Below are positions 53,795-62,371 of a stretch of 64,000 nucleotides of DNA, piece after piece. The notes under the pieces were generated by a model. It worked only from the letters and a program-made list of their open reading frames with translations, was not told where the DNA came from and did no database searches. Source of the DNA: Brevibacterium daeguense (GTDB lineage: Bacteria > Actinomycetota > Actinomycetes > Actinomycetales > Brevibacteriaceae); contig NZ_JAJTWW010000021.1 in NCBI RefSeq assembly GCF_021729135.1, positions 34,435 through 98,434 on the forward strand, written 5' to 3'. Position 1 is the stretch's first letter. Each line of letters starts with the position of its first letter. The position numbers and the translations under genes are program-made.

Positions 53795-54487
53795 TCAGGG
53801 CCATGAGTCCTCGCCCTCGTGGGCGATCAGCATCTCGCGGACCTCGACGTTCTGCGGCTGGGTGAGCGCGAAGACGATGGCCTCGGCGACGCGTGCCGGC
53901 TCGTTGAGGCGCGAATCGTCCTGCGGCTTGTACTGCTCGGTGCGGCCGTCGAAGAACTTGGTCTTCATCCCGCCGGGGATGAGGTTGGTGACCCCGACCG
54001 TGCCCGCGGTCTCGGCTGCCAGCGCCTGGCTGAAGCCGCGGACGCCGAACTTGGACGCCGAGTACGCGGTCGCGCCCGATGCGCCCTTGAGCGCCAAGGT
54101 CGAGGAGACGGTGACCACGCGGCCGTGCGACTCCTTGAGATAGGGGAGTGCCGCACGGACGGCGGACACGGTGCCGAGCAGATTGACGGCCAGCACCTGC
54201 TCCCACTGCTCCGCCGAGATCTCGTCGAGCTCGCCGGGCGTGTCCATGCCCGCGGCGGTGACGATCGCGTCGAGGCCGCCCAGGTCCTCGGCGACGTCGG
54301 TGATGGTGCGCTGCACCGCCGCCCTGTCGGTCACGTCGAGCTCGTGGGCGCGATAGGCGCCGGCGTTGCTGATGTCCTTGTCGAGGACGACAGGCGTGCC
54401 CCCCGCCCGGCTCACGGCTTCGGCACAGGCCAGGCCCAGTCCCGAGCCTCCGCCGGTGATGACCACTCTGCGCGAGTCCATGTTCAT
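53795..54487 (-). CDS. Short-chain dehydrogenase/reductase
   Basis: A 230-residue classical SDR. NAD(P) site TGGGSGLGLACAEAV at about residue 12, catalytic Ser in VTVSSTLALKG, YSASKFG with Tyr and Lys, then GGMKTKFF. AAGGA lies 9-13 bases before ATG 54487. It follows the second hldE-like gene by 118 nt on the same strand, so it may be read with the glycan operon. A role in finishing or reducing a sugar is possible but not shown. Confidence 0.9.
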   Translation of the reverse strand: MNMDSRRVVITGGGSGLGLACAEAVSRAGGTPVVLDKDISNAGAYRAHELDVTDRAAVQRTITDVAEDLGGLDAIVTAAGMDTPGELDEISAEQWEQVLAVNLLGTVSAVRAALPYLKESHGRVVTVSSTLALKGASGATAYSASKFGVRGFSQALAAETAGTVGVTNLIPGGMKTKFFDGRTEQYKPQDDSRLNEPARVAEAIVFALTQPQNVEVREMLIAHEGEDSWP

Positions 54488-54605
54488 GCAATCAGTCCTT
54501 TCGGGGTGATGGTTCGTGGTGTGCGTGGCAGCACTGCTGTCCGCGCGCTTCCTGCGTCGTCTTCTACTCGGAGCCGGCCGGGACCGTGCCCACGCTCCCC
54601 GCCGG

Positions 54606-55961
54606 TCACCCGACCGCCTGGAGCGCCTCGGCCAGCAGGCTCGTGGAACGGGCCGGATGGAACGGGACGGTGACGGCCTGTCCGCCCCAGCTGCGCATCA
54701 GCTGCGCCTCGGGCAGCGTCTCGATGTCGTAGTCGCCGCCCTTGACCCAGAGGTCGGGCCGCAGGCTGCTGAGGATCGCCTCCGGCGTGTCCTCGCCGAA
54801 GACCGCCACCGCGTCGACACATTCGAGCGCTTCGAGCAGCTCGACGCGATCCTCCTGCTGCATGATCGGGCGGGTCTCGCCCTTCAGGCGACGCACGGAG
54901 TCGTCCGAGTTCAGGCAGACGACGAGGAAGTCGCCGAGGCGCCTCGCCGCTGCCAGCGTCCGCGCGTGGCCTGCGTGGAGCAGGTCGAAGCAGCCGCCGG
55001 TCGCGACCACTGTGCCGCCCTCGGCCTGAATCGCCGTGATCCGGTCGCGCAGGCTCGGCTCGGATTCCGCGGCCGCCGGCTTGCGGCCCAGAGTCGCCAC
55101 CCCACCGGCGGCGATGAACTGACTGGCCTCCGCCACGGCGGCCTCTGCCGCCTCGGCGATCGACTGCGACTGCGCCAGGTGTGCGGCCAGGCTGCCGGCG
55201 AACCGGTCGCCGGCCCCGCACGTGTCTCCCGAGGCGGACGAGCTCACCGGGATGAACTGCGGCAGGCCGGTGTCGCGGTCGAGGACGGCAGCGCCGCCGT
55301 GACCCAGGGTCACGACCGCCGCCTGCACCGGCCACCGGCTCAGGAGCTCCTCGGCGGCCCGCGCGGCCTGACGGCTGCTGCGCTCCGGGAGGCCGGCGAT
55401 CGCGCACGCCTCTCCGACGTTCGGGGTGACCGCGGCGGTGCCGGCTACAGGAGCGGCGCCCTTGGGATGCGGGTCCCAGACCACCGGCACAGTCGCGGCG
55501 ACCGCGCTGAGGGCCTCCCGCAGTTCCGCGTTCGCGCTCAGTCCGCGGCCGTAGTCGGACACGACGATCGCGTCGGCGCTCCGCAGGGCTTCGAGCATCT
55601 CCGAGGTGACCGGTGGAACCCCGTCCACCTCGCAGTGCTCATCCATCCGGGCGACGACGTGATCGTCGGCGAACAGCCGCTTCTTCACGGGGGTGGGGCG
55701 ACCGGACGGTCCCGCGACGAGCCGCACTCCCTGGAGTCCGCTGCGCAGTCGCGAGCCGCCGTCGTCGTCGCCGAGCACGGTGACGAGCGTGGTGTCGCAG
55801 CCGGCGTCTGCCAGCAGGAGCGCCGTCAGGCCGGCCCCACCCGGGCGGTACGACGTCTCCGCGACGTCGATGACGGGCACCGGACCATCGGGCGACAGCC
55901 GGTCAGCGGTGCCGTGAACGTCGGCGTCGAGCAGTACGTCTCCGACAACGATGAGCTTCAC
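54606..55961 (-). CDS. hldE: HldE-like bifunctional heptose kinase/nucleotidyltransferase 2
   Basis: A 451-residue second HldE-type protein, clearly diverged from the first copy. PfkB part: VVGDVLLDADVHG, PGGAGLTALLLADAG, and TCGAGDRFAGSL. Transferase part: TGGCFDLLHAGHARTL (HxGH), LKGETRPIMQ and VKGGDYDIETLPE. No tail extension. Two full copies in one cluster could serve two sugars or two anomers. ATG overlaps the GT4-GmhA stop (55958-55961). Confidence 0.88.
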   Translation of the reverse strand: MKLIVVGDVLLDADVHGTADRLSPDGPVPVIDVAETSYRPGGAGLTALLLADAGCDTTLVTVLGDDDGGSRLRSGLQGVRLVAGPSGRPTPVKKRLFADDHVVARMDEHCEVDGVPPVTSEMLEALRSADAIVVSDYGRGLSANAELREALSAVAATVPVVWDPHPKGAAPVAGTAAVTPNVGEACAIAGLPERSSRQAARAAEELLSRWPVQAAVVTLGHGGAAVLDRDTGLPQFIPVSSSASGDTCGAGDRFAGSLAAHLAQSQSIAEAAEAAVAEASQFIAAGGVATLGRKPAAAESEPSLRDRITAIQAEGGTVVATGGCFDLLHAGHARTLAAARRLGDFLVVCLNSDDSVRRLKGETRPIMQQEDRVELLEALECVDAVAVFGEDTPEAILSSLRPDLWVKGGDYDIETLPEAQLMRSWGGQAVTVPFHPARSTSLLAEALQAVG

Positions 55962-58198
55962 AGCCGCACCTCCCGGACTCGTCCGACCTGTCGCCTGCTG
56001 TGGGTCGTGGTGTTCTGCGTGCGGGTGATCGCCGGGCCTGGCTCGTCCTGCCCGCGCTCGGTGCGGCGCGCTGACTGCCGCTCTCCACGGCGCGCGATCT
56101 CCGCGTCGAAGGCCTTGCAGATGCTGTGGATGGCCATCAGGTGCGCCTCCTGCACATTCGGCGAGGCGGCTTCCACCGTGATCGCCTCCTGACAGATCTC
56201 GGTGAGCGGGTTCGGGCCCGGACCGGTCAGCGCCCAGGTGCTCACACCCAGTCGATGAGCGGTCTCGGCGGCCTTGAGGAGATTGGGGCTCTTGCCGCTC
56301 GTGGTCATGAGGACGAGGACGTCGCCGGGGCGGCCGTGGGCCTCCAGCTGGCGGGCGAACACGTTCTCATAGCCGTAGTCGTTGCTGATCGCGGTCACTG
56401 CGGAGGAGTCGGTGTTCAGCGCGATCGAGGCGAATGCCGGTCGATCCTGCGCGAACCGGCCCACCAGCTCCGAGCTCAGGTGCTGCGCCTCCGCTGCCGA
56501 CCCGCCGTTGCCCGCGGTGAATAGGCAGCGGCCGTCCGACAGCCGGTCGGCCAGCTCCAGGGCCCAGCGGCGCAGGGTCGGCGCGTGGCTGCGCAGCGAC
56601 CCGACCGCCAGCGCGACGCCGTCGAGGTGTTCCTCGATGCCGTCGTCGCCGGGGCAGTCGGCGAGATCGGTCGTCTCGGTGCCGGTCCGGTTGGTGCCGT
56701 TGGTTGCGGCTGTGCTGGAGATGGAGCTGGTGCCGGTGCCGTTGGTCGCGGCCGTGCTGCGGAATGTGCTGGTGCCGTTGGTGGCGGCTGCGCTGCGGAA
56801 TGTGCCGGTGCCGTTGGTGCTGGGATGGGCCGCCAGCTCCGAGCGCCGTCCGCCGGTGCTCAGACCCAGCGGCAGGTGGAGGACATCGGCCGAGGTGCCC
56901 GCCGGCTCCAGCACCTCGCGCGATTCCAGCGCACCAGCAGGATCGAGAGCAGTCAGTGAGTCGGAGGTGCTGCGGGAGCGGGAGCCGAGCAGCTCTTCGT
57001 AGACCTTCTCGGTCGAGGCTGCCACGACCGGCCAGGCATAGCGCTCACGGGCACGGCTGACGCCGTTCCTGCCGAGCTCGGCGGCCAGTGCCGGGTCGGC
57101 GAGCAGTCGGGCCCCGGCGTCGGCGACCGCCTCGGGGTCACGGGGCGGAACGTGCAGCCCGGTGACACCGTGGACGACGGTGTCCGCCAGCCCGCCCACT
57201 TCCGCGGCGACCACGGGGACGCCGCAGGCCATCGCCTCGAGCGGAACGATTCCGAAGGGCTCGTACCAGGGCGTGCACGCGACGAACGCTGCGCTGCGCA
57301 GGATCGACGGCACGTCGTCGCGGGGGACCTGCCCGCGCAGCACGAGACGGTCGGCGACTCCCAGCTCCTCGGCCAGCCGGAGCAGACGGACAGCCTCCGG
57401 ATCCTCGTGCAGGTCCGACTGCGAGGCGCCGCCGCCGATGATGTGCAGCTCGACATCGCGGTATCCGCGCTCGGCCAGCTCCGCCAGCGCCGTGACCGCG
57501 AGGTCCATGCCCTTGCGGGCCACCAGCCGGCCGACGCAGACGATGCGGCGCATGCCTGCGGTGTCCTCCACGGCCTGATCTGCGCGGAAGAGGTGCAGGT
57601 CCACCCCGCAGGGGACGATCGAGACCCCGTCCGGGCTGATGCCGAACGCCCGCAGCTCGGACACTTCGTCGCTGCAGGTCGCGATGATCCGGTCAGCGTC
57701 ACGACCGACCTGTGGCTCGAGCACAGCGCGCTCGGGCGGGCTCGTGTCGAGCTCACCCTGGTGGCGGCGCTTCACCGTGCCGAGGGCGTGGAAGGTGTGG
57801 GCGAGCGGCACCCCGGTCAGCCCAGCGGAGTCGAGCGCGACGCGGGCCGCCAGTCCCGACATCCAGAAGTGCGAGTGGACGATGTCGGGCCGGGTGTCGG
57901 GATATGTGGTCCAGTGTTCGGCGATGCCGCGGCCGAGCTCGTCCATGAACGGCAGGAACTCGTCCTTCGGAACATAGGCCGCCGGGCCGGCGGTGATGTT
58001 GACGACTGTCACGCCCTCGCCCAGATCGACCAGGTCGGGCAGTGCCGGGTCGTCGCGGCGGGTGAACACCGTGACGGAGTGGCCGCGGTCGGCCAGCGCC
58101 TGGGAGAGCGCCGCGACGTGCACATTCTGTCCGCCGGCGTCGACGCCGCCGAGAGCGGCGAGCGGGCTCGCATGCTCGGATATCATCGAGATCTTCAT
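55958..58198 (-). CDS. GT4 glycosyltransferase fused to GmhA-type phosphoheptose isomerase
   Basis: A 746-residue fusion. Residues 1-405 are a GT-B, family 4 enzyme (GGVDAGGQNVHV near 17-28; EPFGIVPLE at 313-321). Residues 406-515 are a linker with four TNGT-type repeats. Residues 516-705 are a SIS domain like GmhA, which turns sedoheptulose-7-phosphate into heptose-7-phosphate: TAGNGGSAAEAQHL at 561-574, SGKSPNL at 634, and EAHLMAIH ending in His691. The last 40 residues are basic. The fusion puts precursor synthesis and sugar transfer in one chain. Coupled on both sides by ATGA overlaps. Confidence 0.88.
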   Translation of the reverse strand: MKISMISEHASPLAALGGVDAGGQNVHVAALSQALADRGHSVTVFTRRDDPALPDLVDLGEGVTVVNITAGPAAYVPKDEFLPFMDELGRGIAEHWTTYPDTRPDIVHSHFWMSGLAARVALDSAGLTGVPLAHTFHALGTVKRRHQGELDTSPPERAVLEPQVGRDADRIIATCSDEVSELRAFGISPDGVSIVPCGVDLHLFRADQAVEDTAGMRRIVCVGRLVARKGMDLAVTALAELAERGYRDVELHIIGGGASQSDLHEDPEAVRLLRLAEELGVADRLVLRGQVPRDDVPSILRSAAFVACTPWYEPFGIVPLEAMACGVPVVAAEVGGLADTVVHGVTGLHVPPRDPEAVADAGARLLADPALAAELGRNGVSRARERYAWPVVAASTEKVYEELLGSRSRSTSDSLTALDPAGALESREVLEPAGTSADVLHLPLGLSTGGRRSELAAHPSTNGTGTFRSAAATNGTSTFRSTAATNGTGTSSISSTAATNGTNRTGTETTDLADCPGDDGIEEHLDGVALAVGSLRSHAPTLRRWALELADRLSDGRCLFTAGNGGSAAEAQHLSSELVGRFAQDRPAFASIALNTDSSAVTAISNDYGYENVFARQLEAHGRPGDVLVLMTTSGKSPNLLKAAETAHRLGVSTWALTGPGPNPLTEICQEAITVEAASPNVQEAHLMAIHSICKAFDAEIARRGERQSARRTERGQDEPGPAITRTQNTTTHSRRQVGRVREVRL
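56689..56827 (-). repeat. Repeat in the linker of the GT4-GmhA fusion
   Basis: Three to four copies of a 30-36 base unit (GTGCCGTTGGTCGCGGC on the plus strand) encode ATNGT[G/S]TFRS-like residues 460-505. Copies are imperfect in length. Confidence 0.7.
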
Positions 58199-59229
58199 GA
58201 CTCTCTGCCTTTCTCGGAGGGTGCCCGGTGTCCTGCGCCCGCCGGTGCTGTGTGCAGTGCGGCTGATGGTGGGGCGAACTGCTCGATGAGCGCATCCCAG
58301 TCGGTGAGGAACCGGCCCAGCCCGTATTTCTCCAACACGTGCTGGCGGGCCGCGACGCCCATCCGGGTGGCCTGCTCGGGCTCGGCCAGCAGCTGTGCGG
58401 CCGCCTCGTGCAGTTCGGTGACGTTCGTGGAGATCACGCCGGCCTCCGGCGGGATCGCTCGCAGCGCCTCGGTGGTGGCCAGCGCAACGACGGGCATGCC
58501 CAGATGCATCGCCTCGAGCAGCGACAGGCCGAGCGAGGTCCACCGGATCGGATGCAGATAGACCCTGCGGCGTGCCATCTCCCGGTGGAGGTGATCGCGC
58601 TTGAGGTCGCCGAGGATGGTCAGTCGGTCCGGTCCCAGGCCGATGGCTTCGGCGAGGTTGTCCGCACCCATTCCGAAGACATCGAGAGGGCCGGCCTGGG
58701 CGAATCCGGGCAGGAGGTCCGTGCCGGTGACCCGCCAGCGGCGGACCGGCTCATTGCTGACGATCGCCAGGTGAGGCAGCTCGCCGGTGTACTGGTAGCC
58801 GGGGTCGCGGATGCCGTGCTCGATCACCGTCGTCGGCGCGCTGCCGTTGTCCCACATCAGCTCGTTGAAGTGGGTGACATGGGCGATCGGGATGATGTTC
58901 TGGTGCGCGAGGGGATGCACGGTCCCCGGCACCTCGCCCTTGGGAGTATTGTGCTCGACGAAGATCGCCGGAAGCTCCTCTCCCAGGCGGCGGCCGAGCA
59001 GCCGCTCCGCCTCCGCGAGCTCCTCGGGCCGCTGCAGGATCACCAGGTCGATGTCCTCCGACGCGAGGGCATCCGGGTGGACGTCGCGCACCGAATCCGG
59101 CCAGTCGCGGTCGGCCCGCCCCAGGCCCCACGGACCGCCTTCCGGCAGTGCGGGCAGCAGGTACTCGTGGCGTCCGTGGACGAAGGCGTCGGTCCAGGAC
59201 CCGTGGACATGCCACAGCAGGATTCTCAT
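58195..59229 (-). CDS. Glycosyltransferase, GT-B fold
   Basis: A 344-residue protein of the GT4 type. The N-terminus MRILLWHVHGSWTDAFVHG and the C-terminal LGLSLLEAMHLGMPVVALATTE, with its acidic motif, are family features; FVEHNTPKGE and the ERDP-type TVIEHGIRDP lie between. Donor and acceptor unknown. ATG overlaps the GT9 stop (59226-59229); its own stop overlaps the fusion gene's start. Confidence 0.85.
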   Translation of the reverse strand: MRILLWHVHGSWTDAFVHGRHEYLLPALPEGGPWGLGRADRDWPDSVRDVHPDALASEDIDLVILQRPEELAEAERLLGRRLGEELPAIFVEHNTPKGEVPGTVHPLAHQNIIPIAHVTHFNELMWDNGSAPTTVIEHGIRDPGYQYTGELPHLAIVSNEPVRRWRVTGTDLLPGFAQAGPLDVFGMGADNLAEAIGLGPDRLTILGDLKRDHLHREMARRRVYLHPIRWTSLGLSLLEAMHLGMPVVALATTEALRAIPPEAGVISTNVTELHEAAAQLLAEPEQATRMGVAARQHVLEKYGLGRFLTDWDALIEQFAPPSAALHTAPAGAGHRAPSEKGRES

Positions 59230-60752
59230 CGGGCGGTCCCTTCGGTCGGGGCGGTATCGGTCGGTGCGGTATCGGTCTGTGCGGATTCGGTCCGTGCGGA
59301 ATCGGTCGGGGCGATATCGGGTGATGAAAAGGGAGGGCTGGACGCCGGGTGGGCATCCGTCGGGCTGGAGGCGGCGGGCACGAAGCCAGGTGTCGGTGCG
59401 GAAGCTGTGGGTACGGATTCGGTCATCGCTGATGCTGCCGGCGATGGGCCAGGTGTCGGTGCGGCACCTGCCGCCGCGGATGCTGCCGGCGCTGATGCCG
59501 CAGCGAGCAGCCGCTCGACGGCCGCGAGGACGTCTTCAGCAATCACCGAGGCGAGACACGGGTGACCCGGAACGGGGCAGTCACGGGCCCGGGAGTTCCG
59601 ACAGGGCGCATCCTGGTCGCCGAGCAGCTCGACCGGCACGCCGTAGGGGGCCCAGCGAACAGCGGGCACGACGGGGGAGAAGAGGCTCACCACCGGGGTG
59701 CCCACGGCAGCTGATAGGTGGGCCGGGCCGGTGTTGCCGCAGATCACGACACCGGCGCGGGAGAGCACCTCGGCGGTGCCGCGGAGATCGGTGGCCCCGC
59801 CCAGGTCGATTCCCGAGGCGCCCGCCACGTAGGAGGTCAGCGCCGTTTCGTTCGGCCCGCCGGTGACGACGACTCGGTGCCCGTGCGCGCTCAGCAGCTC
59901 CACGGCCTCCGCGCTGCGCTCGGGCGGCCACATGCGGGCGGGCACGGCTGCCCCGGGATGGACGACGACGTAGGGCTCGTCCGGGTCCAGGACCCGGCTC
60001 GCGCGATCACCGGCGGGTGCGCTCAGTGGGCCGGCGGCGTCGCGCGGGGCGGTAGGTGCATTCAGTGGACCGGCGGCGTCGGGCGCGGCGGCAGGCGCGC
60101 TCAGTGGGCCGGCGGCGTCGCGCGGGGCGGCCGGTGCGTCCAGCCGGCTGCTCGCACTCATCGTGCCGCTCGCGGCTGCCGAGCTTCCGGAGCGCGCCGC
60201 TGGTCGGAGGTGCGCCGGTGTGCCGAAGAAGGCGCCGGTCGGGTCGACGATGTGCATCCTGCCGTCGTCGCCTGCGGGAAGCTCGTAACCCGCCGCGGCT
60301 GCGATGCCGAGTGCGCGCTCCACCTCGGGCTGGTCCTCGGGGAAGTCCTCGCCGGGTTTGAGCCGGACGTCGAGCAGCGAGCCGGCGAAGTCGGTCGAGG
60401 CGCCCGAGATCCGCTTGATTCCGGCCAGCCGCAGCACGAGGGCCAGCGGCAGGGGGGACTGGTGGAACGAGGTGAATATGACGGCCTCGTCGAAGCGGGC
60501 ATGCCGAACATAGTCGCGCAGCGCCCCGATGTGCTCATCGTCGACCGGTGGCGCGGGCACGATGGTCCACGGACTGGCCCAGGTGAACAGCTCGGTGGGT
60601 TCGGGGAGCAGCTCCGCGGCGGCGCGGCCCTGCGGTCCGCACAGCAGGGCTACTTCGCTGACCTCCGGGTGGGAGGCGATGGCGCGGATCGCGGGGCCGG
60701 TGACGAGCACGTCACCGGCGCTGTCGAGGCGGGCTGCCAGGACCTTCGTCAT
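59226..60752 (-). CDS. Glycosyltransferase family 9 (heptosyltransferase-like) B
   Basis: A 508-residue GT9 protein. Core signatures: VLAARLDSAGDVLVTGPAIRAI at the N-terminus, VVHPGAAVPARMWPPER, and CGNTGPAHLSAAVGTPVVSLF. It carries a 65-residue insertion of APRDAAGPLS-type repeats (about 188-250) and a 100-residue Ala/Pro/Ser/Thr tail with TDTAPTDTAPTE. Both are unusual for the family and look like flexible spacers. ATG overlaps are present at both ends (59226-59229, 60749-60752). Confidence 0.85.
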   Translation of the reverse strand: MTKVLAARLDSAGDVLVTGPAIRAIASHPEVSEVALLCGPQGRAAAELLPEPTELFTWASPWTIVPAPPVDDEHIGALRDYVRHARFDEAVIFTSFHQSPLPLALVLRLAGIKRISGASTDFAGSLLDVRLKPGEDFPEDQPEVERALGIAAAAGYELPAGDDGRMHIVDPTGAFFGTPAHLRPAARSGSSAAASGTMSASSRLDAPAAPRDAAGPLSAPAAAPDAAGPLNAPTAPRDAAGPLSAPAGDRASRVLDPDEPYVVVHPGAAVPARMWPPERSAEAVELLSAHGHRVVVTGGPNETALTSYVAGASGIDLGGATDLRGTAEVLSRAGVVICGNTGPAHLSAAVGTPVVSLFSPVVPAVRWAPYGVPVELLGDQDAPCRNSRARDCPVPGHPCLASVIAEDVLAAVERLLAAASAPAASAAAGAAPTPGPSPAASAMTESVPTASAPTPGFVPAASSPTDAHPASSPPFSSPDIAPTDSARTESAQTDTAPTDTAPTEGTAR

Positions 60753-61396
60753 CGGCGGCCTCCCGAGCGGGTTTCCGCCGACGCGAGATCAGCCGACGCG
60801 AGATCAGACGTCGCTTCGGAGGGGACGACCGGAGTCGCGCCGAGCCCGGATTCCAGGTTCACATCGGGGGCGACGTCGATGGCCGCATCCGATGCGGGAT
60901 GCTCACCCAGGCAGATGGAGACCGCTCGGGTGATGTCGGCAGCGACCACCTCGGCGGCTGCCACCTCTTCGCGCAGCGTGATGTCCGTGGGCACCAGGAT
61001 GCCCCGACAGCCGGCCGCCGCGGCGGCTCCCATGTCGGCGCCGATGTCGCCGATGAAGACCATGTCCTCGGGGTCGATCCCGAGGAAGCGGGCGGCGGAC
61101 AGCAGCATGCCCGGTCGGGGCTTCCGGCACTCGCAGCCGTCGGCGGCGACGTGCGGGCAGATCTCCCACACATCGAACGGACCGAGCAGCTCGGCAACGC
61201 GGGCATTCACAGCGTCCACCTGATCACGGGTAATGAGGCCGCGGCCGATCCCCGACTGGTTGCTGACGACCCCCACGGGGATGCCGTGAGCACGCAGCCG
61301 GGCAAGCGCCTCGACGGCGCCGGGCATGGGTTCGACGAGGGCGGGATCTCCGTTGTACGGCACGTCGACGACGAGGGTATTGTCGCGATCGAACAT
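60749..61396 (-). CDS. gmhB: HAD-IIIA phosphatase, GmhB-like
   Basis: A 215-residue phosphatase like D-glycero-D-manno-heptose-1,7-bisphosphate phosphatase. MFDRDNTLVVDVPYNGDP gives the DxDxT nucleophiles; SNQSGIGRG, the zinc-ligand region CPHVAADGCECRKPRPGM, and FIGDIGADMGAA complete the site. The ATG at 61396 leaves only two residues before the first Asp, shorter than most members; no other start exists in frame. First gene of the five-gene operon and divergent from a GT9 gene with a 24-nt gap. Confidence 0.88.
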   Translation of the reverse strand: MFDRDNTLVVDVPYNGDPALVEPMPGAVEALARLRAHGIPVGVVSNQSGIGRGLITRDQVDAVNARVAELLGPFDVWEICPHVAADGCECRKPRPGMLLSAARFLGIDPEDMVFIGDIGADMGAAAAAGCRGILVPTDITLREEVAAAEVVAADITRAVSICLGEHPASDAAIDVAPDVNLESGLGATPVVPSEATSDLASADLASAETRSGGRR

Positions 61397-61420
61397 GACG
61401 GCGGTCGGGAGGGGACGAAG

Positions 61421-62371
61421 ATGGACAGACCCACAGTGCTGGCATTGCGGGCGCTCAAGCTCGGTGATCTGCTGGTGGCCGTGCCCGCTCTGCGTGGGCT
61501 GCGCGCCGGCTTCCCCGACCACCGCCTGGTGCTGGCCTGCGCGGAATGGCTGCGGCCCCTCGTCGATCTCATCGGCGGGATCGATGAGCTGCTGCCGACT
61601 CCCGGTCTGGATGACCCGCTCGGCATGCCGCCCGGTGTGGCGGACGTCGTCGTCAATCTGCACGGCAGCGGAGCCGAGAGCAGGGACCGGCTGGAGGCGC
61701 TCGAGGCGCCGCGCCGGATCGGTCACATGGCGCCGGGCTGGGACGGCCCCGAGTGGCGTGACGACATCCACGAGCGCGAGCGGTGGGTGCGGCTGATCAA
61801 CGCGCACGGCGTGACCGGCGATGCGCTGGACTACAGGCTGGATCCGCCGGATGTCGACGTCTCCGGCTTCGGCGCCGGCCCCGGGTCCGCGATCGTGCAC
61901 GTGGGAGCCTTCTACGCGAGCCGACATTGGCCGGTCGATCGATTCGCCGCAGTGGTCGAGGACCTGGTCCGCCGCGGCAAGCGGGTGCTGCTGACCGGCG
62001 ACAAGCGGGAGCGGGAGCGAGCCGAACAGGTCGCGGCACTCGTCGGCGAGGAGTTCCGGGGCGATGGTCGCGTCTGCAACATCGCCGGGACTATGTCGCT
62101 GACGGAGTTCTTCGCGGTGATCGCCGGAGCCGACATCGTGGTGTCCGCAGATACGGGAGCGGCCCATCTGGCCAGCGCCTTCGGACGGCCGTCCGTGGTG
62201 CTGTTCGGGCCTGCCGAGCCGCTGCATTGGGGTCCACCGCCGGGACCGCATCGAGTTCTCACCGACGAGAGTCTGCGCAGGGGCGATGTCTTCGCCGACA
62301 GTCCGGATCCAGCCCTGTTGGCCGTCGGCGTCGCCGACGTCGTTCGAGAGGTCGATGGTCTGCTGCGGTGA
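61421..62371 (+). CDS. Glycosyltransferase family 9 (heptosyltransferase-like) C
   Basis: A 316-residue, compact GT9 member without insertions. LALRALKLGDLLVAVPALRGL opens the fold; VHVGAFYASRHWPVDRFA, the TGDKRERER stretch and SADTGAAHLASAFGRPSVVLFG close it. GGAGGGG lies 5 bases before the ATG. Third GT9 of the cluster, read on the opposite strand to the operon. The end of the cluster is followed by a gene-free, AT-rich stretch. Confidence 0.87.
   Translation: MDRPTVLALRALKLGDLLVAVPALRGLRAGFPDHRLVLACAEWLRPLVDLIGGIDELLPTPGLDDPLGMPPGVADVVVNLHGSGAESRDRLEALEAPRRIGHMAPGWDGPEWRDDIHERERWVRLINAHGVTGDALDYRLDPPDVDVSGFGAGPGSAIVHVGAFYASRHWPVDRFAAVVEDLVRRGKRVLLTGDKRERERAEQVAALVGEEFRGDGRVCNIAGTMSLTEFFAVIAGADIVVSADTGAAHLASAFGRPSVVLFGPAEPLHWGPPPGPHRVLTDESLRRGDVFADSPDPALLAVGVADVVREVDGLLR

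Noticed and set aside
54516..56192. 558-residue plus-strand open frame
   Set aside because: It is antisense to hldE2 and the GmhA part of the fusion; no domain or ribosome site supports it.
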